Source: Oscillospiraceae bacterium (GTDB taxonomy: Bacteria; Bacillota; Clostridia; Oscillospirales; Oscillospiraceae). From it: DNA of 64,000 bases. A model generated the notes under the pieces. The model ran no database searches, was not told where the DNA came from, and saw nothing but the letters and a program-made list of their open reading frames with translations. Below, piece after piece: positions 1 through 12,318 of this stretch. Made by a program: the position numbers and the translations under genes. The first letter of the stretch is position 1, and each line of letters starts with the position of its first letter. The stretch lies in contig CADBWQ010000003.1 in the NCBI GenBank assembly GCA_902798545.1, positions 291,848 to 355,847 of the forward strand, in the 5' to 3' direction.

Positions 1-2093
1 CCGTTCAGCCAAGGACGAAGAGAACAGCTTTCCCATGTCACGGACTCACTTTTTTTGCTGTACTTTTGACTATCCAAAGCATACCGACTAATCAGAAGGC
101 TTTTGTTTCCCTCATTTGCTAGGACGATCCATTCGATAGCTTCTTTCCCGTTGGCTGTATTGTTATCCTGTTCATAGGTGCCAAAGGTGACAATATTTCC
201 CACATTACGTAGATTCCGACTGTTTGCATATTGCATCTTCGGAATCACGATTTTCGTCACAACAAAAAACGCTGCTACTCCGAACGCTGCCAGAACACAC
301 AAGATCGCCATAGTCCTCTTTTTCTTTGCCGCCGCTTTCCGCTCCTGCTCGGCCTTTTCCCTGCGTTCCCGTTCCTGAATATCCGAGATTGTCTTCTCAC
401 AGGACTGGATCCTCGTCGCCGTGTCCTGGAATCCCGGTGTTCTTTTGAACTCCGCAATCGCCGCCTGATACTCTGCTATTGTCTTTGCCTTTTCCTGCAG
501 GTTGATCGCGCTCTGATAGGCACTTGTCTGCTGCGCGCGGGCTTCTTGGTTCAGGCCGTGGGCTTTCTGATCAGCTTCCTTCAGGAACTTCTCATAATTC
601 TGCTTCACCCGGTTTCGATTCTCTTCTTCCTGTTTCTGGGCATTTTCCACATTCTCCTTCAGCTGGGCATACAAAGTGTTCTTGAATCCATCGATCCGTG
701 TTTTCTCTTCTCCCTGCGCAAAGCGAAGCGCCCGATTCAGATTTCGGTTTGTCTCAATCTGCTGCCTCACCTGATTTTGAATCTCTTTCTGCCCTTTCAG
801 CGTGGAGCTATAACTCAAGTCATAGCGGTACAGGGGTGTGATTTCGCTTTCCTTGAGGAATCCTGTGATAGCATTCTCCGCCACTGCTTTCTGGATATGT
901 GTATTGTCTTCCGGAATACTCAGCTTCTCGGACTTTGGTACCTGGGAGGTCACAACGCGGATATAGCTCTCAGGGTCTTTCGTTCGCAACTCCGCCAGAG
1001 CGATACCGAAGTAGGCTTCCGCACATTCGGCGTCCAGCGACAGCGCCTGATCAAAGTACTGCTTTGCTTTCTCCCATTCGCCGTCTTCCAAAGCGAGACT
1101 GCCGCGTTTGATGGCTGCGTCGGTCTTCATACTTCCTTCGCTCTGTTGTTGGACCACGATTGTTTCTTTCACCGCGTCATGAGTGGTTTCCTTCTGTCGA
1201 TCTGCAGAAAGCACTTTATCAATGCCGCGAATCAAATCCTGAATGAATCCAATCTTCCCCATATCATAGCTCATGAGCACAGAAAGCTGTTCCGGCAGAT
1301 CATACGGATCCATATCCCGATAACACGGAATCAGAAGCTTACTTCTGTCCTTTTTCATCAAGCTGAGGTAACGGCTCCATTCATTTTTAACCCAGACTGC
1401 GCTGAGGTTCTCCTCGCTGGTACCGATTACAACCATTACTTTGGCCGAATTCAGCGCTGCAAAGATATAGGGTTCATATTCCGTCCCAGGAACATCCTCC
1501 AGTGAGATCCGGGAGAAGAAGACCCTCCATCCATGTTCCATGAGTTGATAATAGACATCCTGTGCAAGCACACTGTCCCGTGTTCGTTTTCCATCGCTGT
1601 CAAGTTCTTTATAGCTGATGAACACATCGTAGGGTTCAGTGTTCTGACTTGCTGCAAGTATCCCGCGCTGAACCTCTGCAATCTTCGCAGCATCCTTTTG
1701 ATACTGCCGGCGAGTGATCCCGTCTGAATGTTCGACAGCCGCAAGATAATCTACATCTTCCAGGAAGCTGTCAAAGCTTGCTCTGTGACAGGTCGGCAGC
1801 CATTCATAAGTACTTGGGTCCTCTACATATTCAATTCCAAAGCGGCAGAGTGCGCAGCACCAATGTGCCTCTGCGTCGTTCTCATCTTCCGCCACAATCC
1901 GCTCATAGACCGCAAGCGCTTTATCAAATTCCCCGATCCGGCGAAAATGGTTTCCACGGTTGAATGCGGCTGCCCTTTGCTCATCGCTGACCTTTGGGAA
2001 GGTCATGGTACTTCCGCAGTATTCACAGGTTCCGAAAGTCTTGTCTTTCGAAAGTACGACATCTCCGCCGCACATCTTACATTTGATGATCAT
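1..2093 (-). CDS. TIR-domain protein with zinc ribbon, TM segment and DUF6273 (partial)
   Basis: Partial gene: it starts at 2093 and runs off the left edge (about 697 codons visible). The ATG follows a strong GGAGG and lies 4 bases after the upstream SPFH stop, so the two are co-transcribed. I translated the minus strand by hand. It has an N-terminal zinc ribbon (C5, C8, C23, C26), a TPR-like helical stretch, then a TIR domain from about residue 154 (YDVFISYKE) with a W234-V-K-N-E238 motif matching the catalytic WxxxE glutamate of NADase TIRs such as SARM1. A second TPR-like/coiled-coil region follows, then a single TM segment and the start of a DUF6273 domain (motifs TFGTYEQ, WIVLANE, SLLISRYALD, WESCSLRPWLN). 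TIR proteins with intact glutamate usually cleave NAD+ or make cyclic-ADPR signals. An immune or stress role is inference from family and context. Confidence 0.85.
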   Translation of the reverse strand, partial: MIIKCKMCGGDVVLSKDKTFGTCEYCGSTMTFPKVSDEQRAAAFNRGNHFRRIGEFDKALAVYERIVAEDENDAEAHWCCALCRFGIEYVEDPSTYEWLPTCHRASFDSFLEDVDYLAAVEHSDGITRRQYQKDAAKIAEVQRGILAASQNTEPYDVFISYKELDSDGKRTRDSVLAQDVYYQLMEHGWRVFFSRISLEDVPGTEYEPYIFAALNSAKVMVVIGTSEENLSAVWVKNEWSRYLSLMKKDRSKLLIPCYRDMDPYDLPEQLSVLMSYDMGKIGFIQDLIRGIDKVLSADRQKETTHDAVKETIVVQQQSEGSMKTDAAIKRGSLALEDGEWEKAKQYFDQALSLDAECAEAYFGIALAELRTKDPESYIRVVTSQVPKSEKLSIPEDNTHIQKAVAENAITGFLKESEITPLYRYDLSYSSTLKGQKEIQNQVRQQIETNRNLNRALRFAQGEEKTRIDGFKNTLYAQLKENVENAQKQEEENRNRVKQNYEKFLKEADQKAHGLNQEARAQQTSAYQSAINLQEKAKTIAEYQAAIAEFKRTPGFQDTATRIQSCEKTISDIQERERREKAEQERKAAAKKKRTMAILCVLAAFGVAAFFVVTKIVIPKMQYANSRNLRNVGNIVTFGTYEQDNNTANGKEAIEWIVLANEGNKSLLISRYALDSQKYSKKSESVTWESCSLRPWLN

Positions 2094-2096
2094 GGT

Positions 2097-3518
2097 TTAA
2101 TCCTCCCGCTTACGACCGCAATTGGGGCAAAACTTCGATGTAATTCCCGTACTTCCGCAGTCCGGGCAGCTCCACACGGTTGGTTCCGGTCTTTTACCAC
2201 CGCAGTCGGGGCAAAAACGACTGAGAATTCCGGTTTTGCCGCAGCTTCCGCATGTCCACCCACTCTGAATGACAGAGCCGCTCGGCTCTGCCGGCGATAC
2301 ATTCTGTGCGGCACACGCCCCCTGTGCCGCAGGAGGTTGAAACCCCTGCATCATGTTTCCGATCTGCGGTGCGATTGCCCCTGCCGCCGCAAGGCCCACA
2401 CCAAGTCCCAGCATGTCACCAAGGACTCCGCTTCCTGCTCCGCCCCCGGTGGAGATGGCCGGTCCCATGTTTCCGATACCGGCGGCATAAGCCTTTTGTA
2501 CTTCTGCCTGCAGCACATCCTTTTGATTAAAGCCTTGAGCCTGCATGATCTCCGCCTCCGTCAGGCCGGTCACACGACGAGCGGCGGCATCCGCCTGTGC
2601 GGAAATCACTTTTCTTTCCGCTTCACGTCTGGCGATCTCAGTTTCTGTGGTCTGTTCTTGCATAACCACATCACGGTGTGCCGCAGTAATGGCTGCTTTG
2701 CTCTGTTCCTGCGCCACGCGGTATTGGGCTTCACTTTGCGCTTTGGCGGCCAGGACAGTCGCTTCTGCCTGATAGTAGCGTGTCTGCAGGGTGATCGTAT
2801 GCAGCTCACGGATTCGTTTAAAGTTTGGATCCTCCTCCGGCAGCACCACATTCGATACATAAAACTGTGGAATTGTGAGTCCGTACTCCTCAAAACCAGG
2901 GAGAATTTTCTCCCATAACTTTTCAGAGAGCGTATCCAGCTTGCTGTCAATTTCCAGAATGTCGATCGCTTCGGCAGTGATCGCATTCGGGAGGTTTACT
3001 TTTACTGCATTGGTGATCAGTGGTCGGAAAGACGCCTGAAGAGACTGCGCCAGGTTCACTTTGTCCTCCCAGGCTATTCCGTCCATGGTTCCGACAAGTT
3101 TGATCAGCAGCTTCCTTGAATTCGATACCTGCAGATTGAGCGCTCCGGAAGCACCAAGTTCCAGTGGGACGCCGGTAAGCGGGTCGATGAAACGGATCTT
3201 TTCCGGGGTTCCCCACTTGAGGGCCATTTGGATAGTTCGGTTGATAAAGTAAACCTCAGAATGAAACGCCTGGTCTCCTCCGGTTGGCAGTTTATAGACC
3301 TTCTCCAGGATTGGCAACGCTTGGGTTTCCAGCGTGTACCTTCCGGGGCCAAACAGGTCCAGGGCTTGCCCGTCCCGAAAAAAAATAGCCTCCTGGCTCT
3401 CATGGACAATGAGCTGAGAGCCATACTTGAAATCTTTCGTCGGATGTTTCCAGACCAAAGTATCGTTATTGCCCTCATATTTGATGATGCTGACCAGTCC
3501 GTCTGTTTTCGGTGCCAT
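2097..3518 (-). CDS. SPFH/Band-7 domain protein with two C-terminal zinc ribbons
   Basis: 473 residues, of the COG4260/YdjI-type 'virion core protein-like' SPFH family. I chose the ATG at 3518 (MAPKTDGLVS) because GGAGGG lies 7 bases upstream; an in-frame upstream ATG at 3671 would run back through a structured leader. Residues 1-280 form the SPFH-like part, about 280-345 is an Ala/Glu/Gln-rich helix typical of SPFH oligomers, then comes a Gly/Ala-rich segment (about 370-400), and two zinc ribbons end the protein (CGSCG..FCPDCG and SCPDCG..FCPNCG). The family forms membrane-associated scaffolds. It precedes the TIR protein by 3 bases between stop and start, and that protein begins with the same kind of zinc ribbon, suggesting shared recruitment. 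The exact function is not known to me. Confidence 0.85.
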   Translation of the reverse strand: MAPKTDGLVSIIKYEGNNDTLVWKHPTKDFKYGSQLIVHESQEAIFFRDGQALDLFGPGRYTLETQALPILEKVYKLPTGGDQAFHSEVYFINRTIQMALKWGTPEKIRFIDPLTGVPLELGASGALNLQVSNSRKLLIKLVGTMDGIAWEDKVNLAQSLQASFRPLITNAVKVNLPNAITAEAIDILEIDSKLDTLSEKLWEKILPGFEEYGLTIPQFYVSNVVLPEEDPNFKRIRELHTITLQTRYYQAEATVLAAKAQSEAQYRVAQEQSKAAITAAHRDVVMQEQTTETEIARREAERKVISAQADAAARRVTGLTEAEIMQAQGFNQKDVLQAEVQKAYAAGIGNMGPAISTGGGAGSGVLGDMLGLGVGLAAAGAIAPQIGNMMQGFQPPAAQGACAAQNVSPAEPSGSVIQSGWTCGSCGKTGILSRFCPDCGGKRPEPTVWSCPDCGSTGITSKFCPNCGRKRED

Positions 3519-3544
3519 CGTGTTCCCTCCGATCAAAATGCAAC

Positions 3545-3574
3545 AAAAAAGCGTGACCCCAAACGGAGCCACGC
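3545..3574 (-). terminator. Intrinsic terminator inside the SPFH-TIR leader
   Basis: On the minus strand a 10-bp stem with one mismatch (GCGTGGCTCC / GGGGTCACGC, loop GTTT) is followed directly by six Ts. It ends 27 bases before the SPFH start codon and lies downstream of the predicted promoter, so it must be read through for the operon to be expressed. That implies attenuation, or that a short leader RNA of about 165 nt is the default product. Confidence 0.7.
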
Positions 3575-3585
3575 CGAAAAACGCA

Positions 3586-3721
3586 AAACTCCGATTGTTG
3601 CCACACAATTCTTCGACAAACACAGAGAATGCCAAAGTGGAGAATGCATTTTTACCTTGGTAAAAACACATTCCCTGCGTTTGTCGTTCATCTTTATAGA
3701 ATTATGTGGCAATTGCAGTTT
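3586..3721. repeat. Long imperfect palindrome (about 136 bp)
   Basis: The left arm begins AAACT...GTTGCCACACAATTC...CGACAAACACAGAGAATG and the right arm is its approximate reverse complement (CATTCCCTGCGTTTGTCG...GAATTATGTGGCAATTGCAGTTT). Arms of about 55-60 bp contain a few mismatches and small indels, with a central hairpin TTTTACCTTGGTAAAA. It fits a MITE-like insertion or a long structured leader. The ends coincide with the predicted -10 of the SPFH promoter on one side. Confidence 0.7.
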
Positions 3722-3745
3722 ATCACATCCAATTATGACAAGCAA
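3717..3745 (-). promoter_or_regulatory. Predicted promoter of SPFH-TIR operon
   Basis: On the minus strand TTGCTT (3745-3740), a 17-bp spacer and TAAACT (3722-3717). Transcription would begin near 3710 and enter the palindrome. Both boxes are imperfect, so this is tentative. Confidence 0.4.
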
Positions 3746-3776
3746 CCGTTTTCTGCTGCTCTTTACAAAATATGAA

Positions 3777-3805
3777 TTGACATCTTTACCATTTTCTTCT
3801 ATAAT
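3777..3805 (+). promoter_or_regulatory. Consensus promoter of the antitoxin-toxin operon
   Basis: Exact TTGACA (3777-3782), 17-bp spacer and exact TATAAT (3800-3805). A fully consensus promoter is typical of an autorepressed toxin-antitoxin operon. Confidence 0.85.
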
Positions 3806-3809
3806 TTAG

Positions 3810-3826
3810 TTAGCTAAGTTGGCTAA
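3810..3826 (+). promoter_or_regulatory. Candidate operator over the TA transcription start
   Basis: A 17-bp inverted repeat, TTAGCTAAGTTGGCTAA, with a central base and two mismatched pairs, lies just after the -10 box and immediately before the AAGGAGG of the antitoxin gene. Its position suits autoregulation by the Phd-like antitoxin. Confidence 0.55.
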
Positions 3827-3841
3827 GGAGGGGGTTGAGAG

Positions 3842-4093
3842 ATGACATCTGTCAGCATGTTTGAAGCTAAAACCAATTTATCCAAGTATGTCTCCGCTGT
3901 TTCCAGCAAGCAGGAAGAATATATTATCATCGTCCGAAACGGAAAACCTGTTGCAAAACTCGTTCCTTATGAAAATGAAACCTGCCACAGAATCGGTGTT
4001 GCAAGAGGTTGTCTGCCCATCATGCCTTCCCTTGAAGACTTTAACAGCATTGACACTTCATCCGATTTCTATGGAGACGGTAGTCTGATATGA
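3842..4093 (+). CDS. Phd/YefM-family antitoxin
   Basis: 83 residues. The N-terminal part (MTSVSMFEAKTNLSKYVSAV, then EYIIIVRNGKPVAKLVPY) is the classic Phd/YefM DNA-binding fold. The acidic C-terminus (LEDFNSIDTSSDFYGDGSL) would wrap the toxin. A strong AAGGAGG precedes the ATG at 3842. It overlaps the toxin start by 4 bases (ATGA), the usual translational coupling. Expected role: neutralise the downstream PIN ribonuclease and repress its own promoter. Confidence 0.9.
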   Translation: MTSVSMFEAKTNLSKYVSAVSSKQEEYIIIVRNGKPVAKLVPYENETCHRIGVARGCLPIMPSLEDFNSIDTSSDFYGDGSLI

Positions 4094-4497
4094 AATTACT
4101 GCTTGATACACATATCATTATTTGGGCCCTCACAGACGATCCGCGTCTGTCTCAATCCGCCAGAGAACTGCTCTCTTCACCGGAAAACATCATTCTGTTT
4201 AGTATGGCTTCTCTGTGGGAAATTGCCATCAAAAATCAGAAAGCTCCAGAAAAATGCCCATACCACGAAAATGAGATCTTGCACTACTGTACTCAGGCGG
4301 GGTATCTCCCTCTGGAAATCAAATCCGCACATGTCCTCGGTCTGCGAGAATTGAAGACAAAGCCTGACCGCTATCTCAGCAATTACGATCCGTTTGACCG
4401 TATGCTCATCAGTCAGGCAAAAGCCGAAAACTGTACGGTGCTCTCACATGATACCTCGTTTCAGAATTATGATGAGCCATGTATCATGACAATCTGA
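4090..4497 (+). CDS. PIN-domain ribonuclease toxin (VapC-like)
   Basis: 135 residues, the usual size for a single PIN domain. Acidic metal-binding residues are in place: D6 (LLLDTHIIIWAL), E44 (SLWEIAIK), D100/D103 (DPFDRMLISQA) and D121 (SHDTSF). PIN toxins of this class cleave tRNA or rRNA when the antitoxin is degraded. It starts within the stop of the Phd-like antitoxin and is followed by a terminator, so the pair is a complete two-gene cassette next to rpoBC. Confidence 0.9.
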   Translation: MKLLLDTHIIIWALTDDPRLSQSARELLSSPENIILFSMASLWEIAIKNQKAPEKCPYHENEILHYCTQAGYLPLEIKSAHVLGLRELKTKPDRYLSNYDPFDRMLISQAKAENCTVLSHDTSFQNYDEPCIMTI

Positions 4498-4513
4498 TCC
4501 TGCAGAATAGACA

Positions 4514-4559
4514 AGCCCCGTGAACGGATTATTCCATTCACGGGGCTGCTGTTTTTTAT
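4514..4559 (+). terminator. Terminator after the PIN toxin
   Basis: Stem AGCCCCGTGAA (4514-4524) / TTCACGGGGCT (4537-4547), followed on the plus strand by TGCTGTTTTTTATT. On the minus strand it lies 33 bases beyond the rpoC stop but the T-tract there is weak, so it may serve rpoC less efficiently. Confidence 0.85.
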
Positions 4560-4579
4560 TCTGCTGTCTGGTACGCGGC

Positions 4580-8319
<3,740 letters not shown>

Positions 8320-8323
<4 letters not shown>

Positions 8324-11300
8324 TCATCCTCCTCTGTCTCATCATCGGCGAAATCGCCGCCAAAATCCAGGTCAGCGCCGAGCTCATCGACCGGTACATC
8401 GTCGATGGAGTAGCCCTCAGAGACGATCTCCTCATCGCTGCCCTGATAGAGCTCCTCGCGGACCTCTTCGCTGGGAATGTAATCATCGTCATCGTCGTCC
8501 TTCAGCTCGATCTCGTTGCCCTCTTCGTCGAGAACGCGGACATCAAGGCAGAGGCTCTGCAGTTCCTTGATCAGCACCTTGAAGCTCTCGGGCACACCCG
8601 GCTGTGGGATATTGTTGCCCTTTACAATAGCTTCGTAGGTCTTCACGCGACCGGTGACATCGTCCGACTTCACCGTCAGGATCTCCTGCAGGGTGTAGGC
8701 AGCGCCGTAGGCCTCGAGAGCCCAGACTTCCATTTCACCGAAGCGCTGGCCGCCGAACTGGGCCTTGCCGCCCAGAGGCTGCTGCGTAACCAGGCTGTAG
8801 GGGCCGGTGGAGCGGGCGTGGATCTTGTCGTCGACCAGGTGGTGCAGCTTCAGGAAGTAGACCCAGCCGACCGTGACGTCGTTGTCAAATTTCTCACCGG
8901 TGCGCCCGTCATACATGACGCTCTTGCCGTCCTCGCGGAGGCCGGCCTGCTTCAGGGTATCGCGAATGGTCACTTCGTTAGCGCCGTTGAAAACCGGTGT
9001 CGCGACCTTCCAGCCGAGGGCCTGGGCGGCGTAGCCAAGGTGGACTTCCAGGACCTGACCGATGTTCATACGGGAGGGAACACCCAGGGGGTTCAGGACG
9101 ATGTCCAGCGGTGTGCCATCGGGCAGATAGGGCATATCCTCACGCGGCAGAATGCGGGAGACAACGCCCTTGTTTCCGTGACGGCCGGCCATCTTGTCGC
9201 CGACGGAGATCTTGCGCTTCTGAGCAATATAGACACGGACAACCTGGTTGACACCGGGATTCATCTCATCGCCCGCCTCGCGGGTAAAGACCTTGACATC
9301 GACAATGATGCCGCTCTCGCCGTGGGGCACCTTCAGGGAGGTGTCGCGGACTTCGCGGGCTTTCTCGCCGAAGATGGCACGCAGCAGGCGCTCCTCCGCC
9401 GTGAGATCGGTCTCTCCTTTCGGGGTGACCTTCCCGACGAGAATGTCTCCGGCCGTGACTTCGGCACCAACCATGATGATGCCGCGCTCGTCCAGATATT
9501 TCAAAGCGTCGTCGCCGACACCGGGGATGTCTCTCGTAATCTCCTCAGGGCCGAGCTTGGTGTCACGCGCATCGCACTCATACTCCTCCACGTGGATGGA
9601 GGTAAACACATCCTCCATCACGAGGCGCTCGTTGAGCAGGATGGCGTCTTCATAGTTGTAGCCTTCCCAGTTCATATAGCCGACCAGGATGTTCTTGCCG
9701 AGGGAAATCTCGCCGTTGGAGGTGCTCGGGCCATCAGCAAGCACGTCACCCTTCAGTACGCGGTCACCGGTCGAAACAATCGGGCGCTGGTTGATGCAGG
9801 TGCCCTGGTTGGAACGGGAGAACTTAATGAGCTTGTAGTCTTTGTTGGTGCCGGAGTCATAGTGTACCGTGATATGGGTGGAGTCCACACGCGTCACGAC
9901 GCCGTCTTCCTCCGCCAGGACACAGACACCGGAGTCGACGGCACACTTGTGCTCGATACCCGTGGCAACAATAGGCGCCTGGGTGGTAAGCAGAGGAACA
10001 GCCTGGCGCTGCATGTTCGCGCCCATCAGGGCACGGTTGGCGTCATCGTTCTCCAGGAACGGAATCATGGCCGTCGCGATGGAGACCATCATCTTCGGGC
10101 TCACGTCGATGTAGTCGACATCTTCGCGGTTGACTTCGATGGTGTCGTTGCGATGACGGCAGGTGACACGCCTGTTCAGCAGGCAGCCGTTCTCATCCAC
10201 CGGCTCGGAGGCCTGGGCGACGATGTACTGGTCTTCCATATCGGCCGTCATATAGGTGATCTCATCGGTCAGGCGGCAGGTTCCCTTCTCGACACGGCGG
10301 TAGGGCGCCACGAGGAAGCCGTATTCATTGGCACGGGCATAAGATGCCAGATAGTTGATCAGACCGATGTTCGGACCTTCCGGCGTCTCAATCGGGCACA
10401 GACGGCCGTAGTGGCTGTAGTGCACGTCTCGAACATCAAAGCTTGCGCGCTCACGGCTGAGGCCGCCGGGGCCCAGCGCGGACATACGGCGCTTGTGCGT
10501 CAGTTCGGAGAGCGGGTTTGTCTGGTCCATGAACTGGCTCAGCGGAGAGGAGCCGAAGAATTCCTTAATCGCTGCAGTGACCGGGCGGATATTGATAAGG
10601 CTCTGAGGCGTGACGATGTCAAGATCCTGCAGGGTCATACGCTCGCGAATTACGCGCTCCATTCTGGCAAAGCCGATGCGGAACTGATTCTGCAGCAGTT
10701 CGCCCACACAGCGGACACGGCGGTTGCCCAGGTGGTCGATGTCGTCAGGCTCGCCCATGCCGTGTGCCAGGCAGTTCAGGTAGTTGACAGAAGCGAAGAT
10801 ATCATCGGCAATGATATGTTTCGGGACGAGCTCGTCCATGTGCTCGCGAATGGCATCTTTCAGCGCATCACCGGAGAACTGATCCATGAGCTCGCGCAGG
10901 ATGATGCCGCGAACTTTTTCCTTGACGCCAAGCTCTGCAGGGTCGAAGTCCACATAGTGGGCCATGTTTACCATGCCATTGGAGAAAATGCGGACCTTCT
11001 TGCCGTCAATGACGACGTCCATCATCACAACGCCGGCATCGTCAATCTGGCGTGCCTTCTCGCGGGAGATGACCTCACCCTCTTCGGCGATGATTTCGCC
11101 GGTGGCAGGGTCAGAGACCGTGCAGCCCAGCTCGTAGCCGACAATACGCGGATACAGCGCGAGCTTCTTATTGAACTTATAGCGGCCGACATTCGAGAGC
11201 TCATAGCGGCGGCGGTCATAAAACAGGCCGTCCAGCAGGGTCTCGGCAGACTCCACAGTGGGAGGATCGCCCGGACGCAGCTTGCGGTAGATTTCGATCA

Positions 11301-12054
11301 GGCATTCGTCACGGTCCTGTGCGGTGTCCTTGTCGATGGTGGCGAGCATGCGTTCATCCTCGCCGTAGATCTCCTTCAGGCGCTCGTTTGTAACTGCGCC
11401 GACCGTTTTCTCCGCCACACAGCTGAGCCAGGTGGAGGGACGGTTCTCGTCATAAGCACCCATCGCGCGCAGGAACCAGGTGATTGGGAGCTTGCGGTTC
11501 TTGTCGATGCGGACGTTGAACATGTCGTTGCCGTCGGTCTCGTACTCCAGCCAGGCGCCGTGATACGGGATCACTGTGGAGGAGTAGATGCTCAGCATGG
11601 ACTTATCCACATCGCGGCCGAAATAGACACCGGGAGAGCGGACAATCTGAGAGACAATCACGCGCTCGGCACCGTTGATGATGAAGGTACCGCCGTCTGT
11701 CATCACCGGGAAGTCTCCCATAAAGATTTCCTGTTCCTTGATCTCTTCGGTCTCCTTGTTGCGGAGACGGACACGGACCTTCAGGGGACGGGCATACGTT
11801 GCGTCGCGCGCCTTGCACTCCTCTTCGGAGTACTTCGGTGCGTCGTTCATGGAGTAGTCGATGAAGCTCAGCTCCAGGTTGCCGGAATAGTCCGTGACGG
11901 CATCCACATCCTGGAAAACCTCCTTCAGGCCGGTGTTCAGAAACCACTGATAAGAGCTCTTCTGAATCTCCAGCAGGTTCGGCATGTCCATGATCTCCGG
12001 TGTGCGGGCAAAACTCTTTCGCAGCGTTTTCCCGTAGAGAACATCAGTTGGCAT
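8320..12054 (-). CDS. rpoB: DNA-directed RNA polymerase subunit beta
   Basis: 1244 residues from the ATG at 12054 ([15 protein letters not shown]), chosen because AAGGAG ends 9 bases upstream. An in-frame ATG at 12105 would place that Shine-Dalgarno inside the coding region. It carries the standard beta core, including the rifampicin-pocket stretch ([20 protein letters not shown], then [18 protein letters not shown]) with no evident resistance substitution there. The C-terminus is strongly acidic ([11 protein letters not shown] ... DDETEEDE), a common low-complexity tail in Clostridia. No L7/L12-L10 genes lie upstream in the window; the gene has its own promoter. Confidence 0.98.
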
Positions 12055-12195
12055 TGGCACACTCTCCTTATTCAAGAACGCCCGGGTGAGTTGAAACTTT
12101 TTCAATCCCTTGCGTTGATTTTACTCGCTGATCATGCTATACTGACTTCAGGATGGGGTAGGAGGGTTTTCTTCCCCACGCACAATGAGCAAGGT

Positions 12196-12225
12196 ATTCT
12201 AGCATCAGTGCTTGGCGTTTGTCAA
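12196..12225 (-). promoter_or_regulatory. Promoter of rpoB-rpoC
   Basis: Minus strand TTGACA (12225-12220), 18-bp spacer and TAGAAT (12201-12196), preceded by TG one base upstream (extended -10). The leader is about 135 nt and contains a TGGGG/CCCCA pairing, possibly a leader hairpin. Confidence 0.75.
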
Positions 12226-12318
12226 GCTTTTTTTGTTAAATTTCACTTGGCGGGAGTGACAGCTCCGGCCATTTTCATTTTTTGCGAGATTCTTAGGGAT
12301 ATTTGAGGTATATAATTC

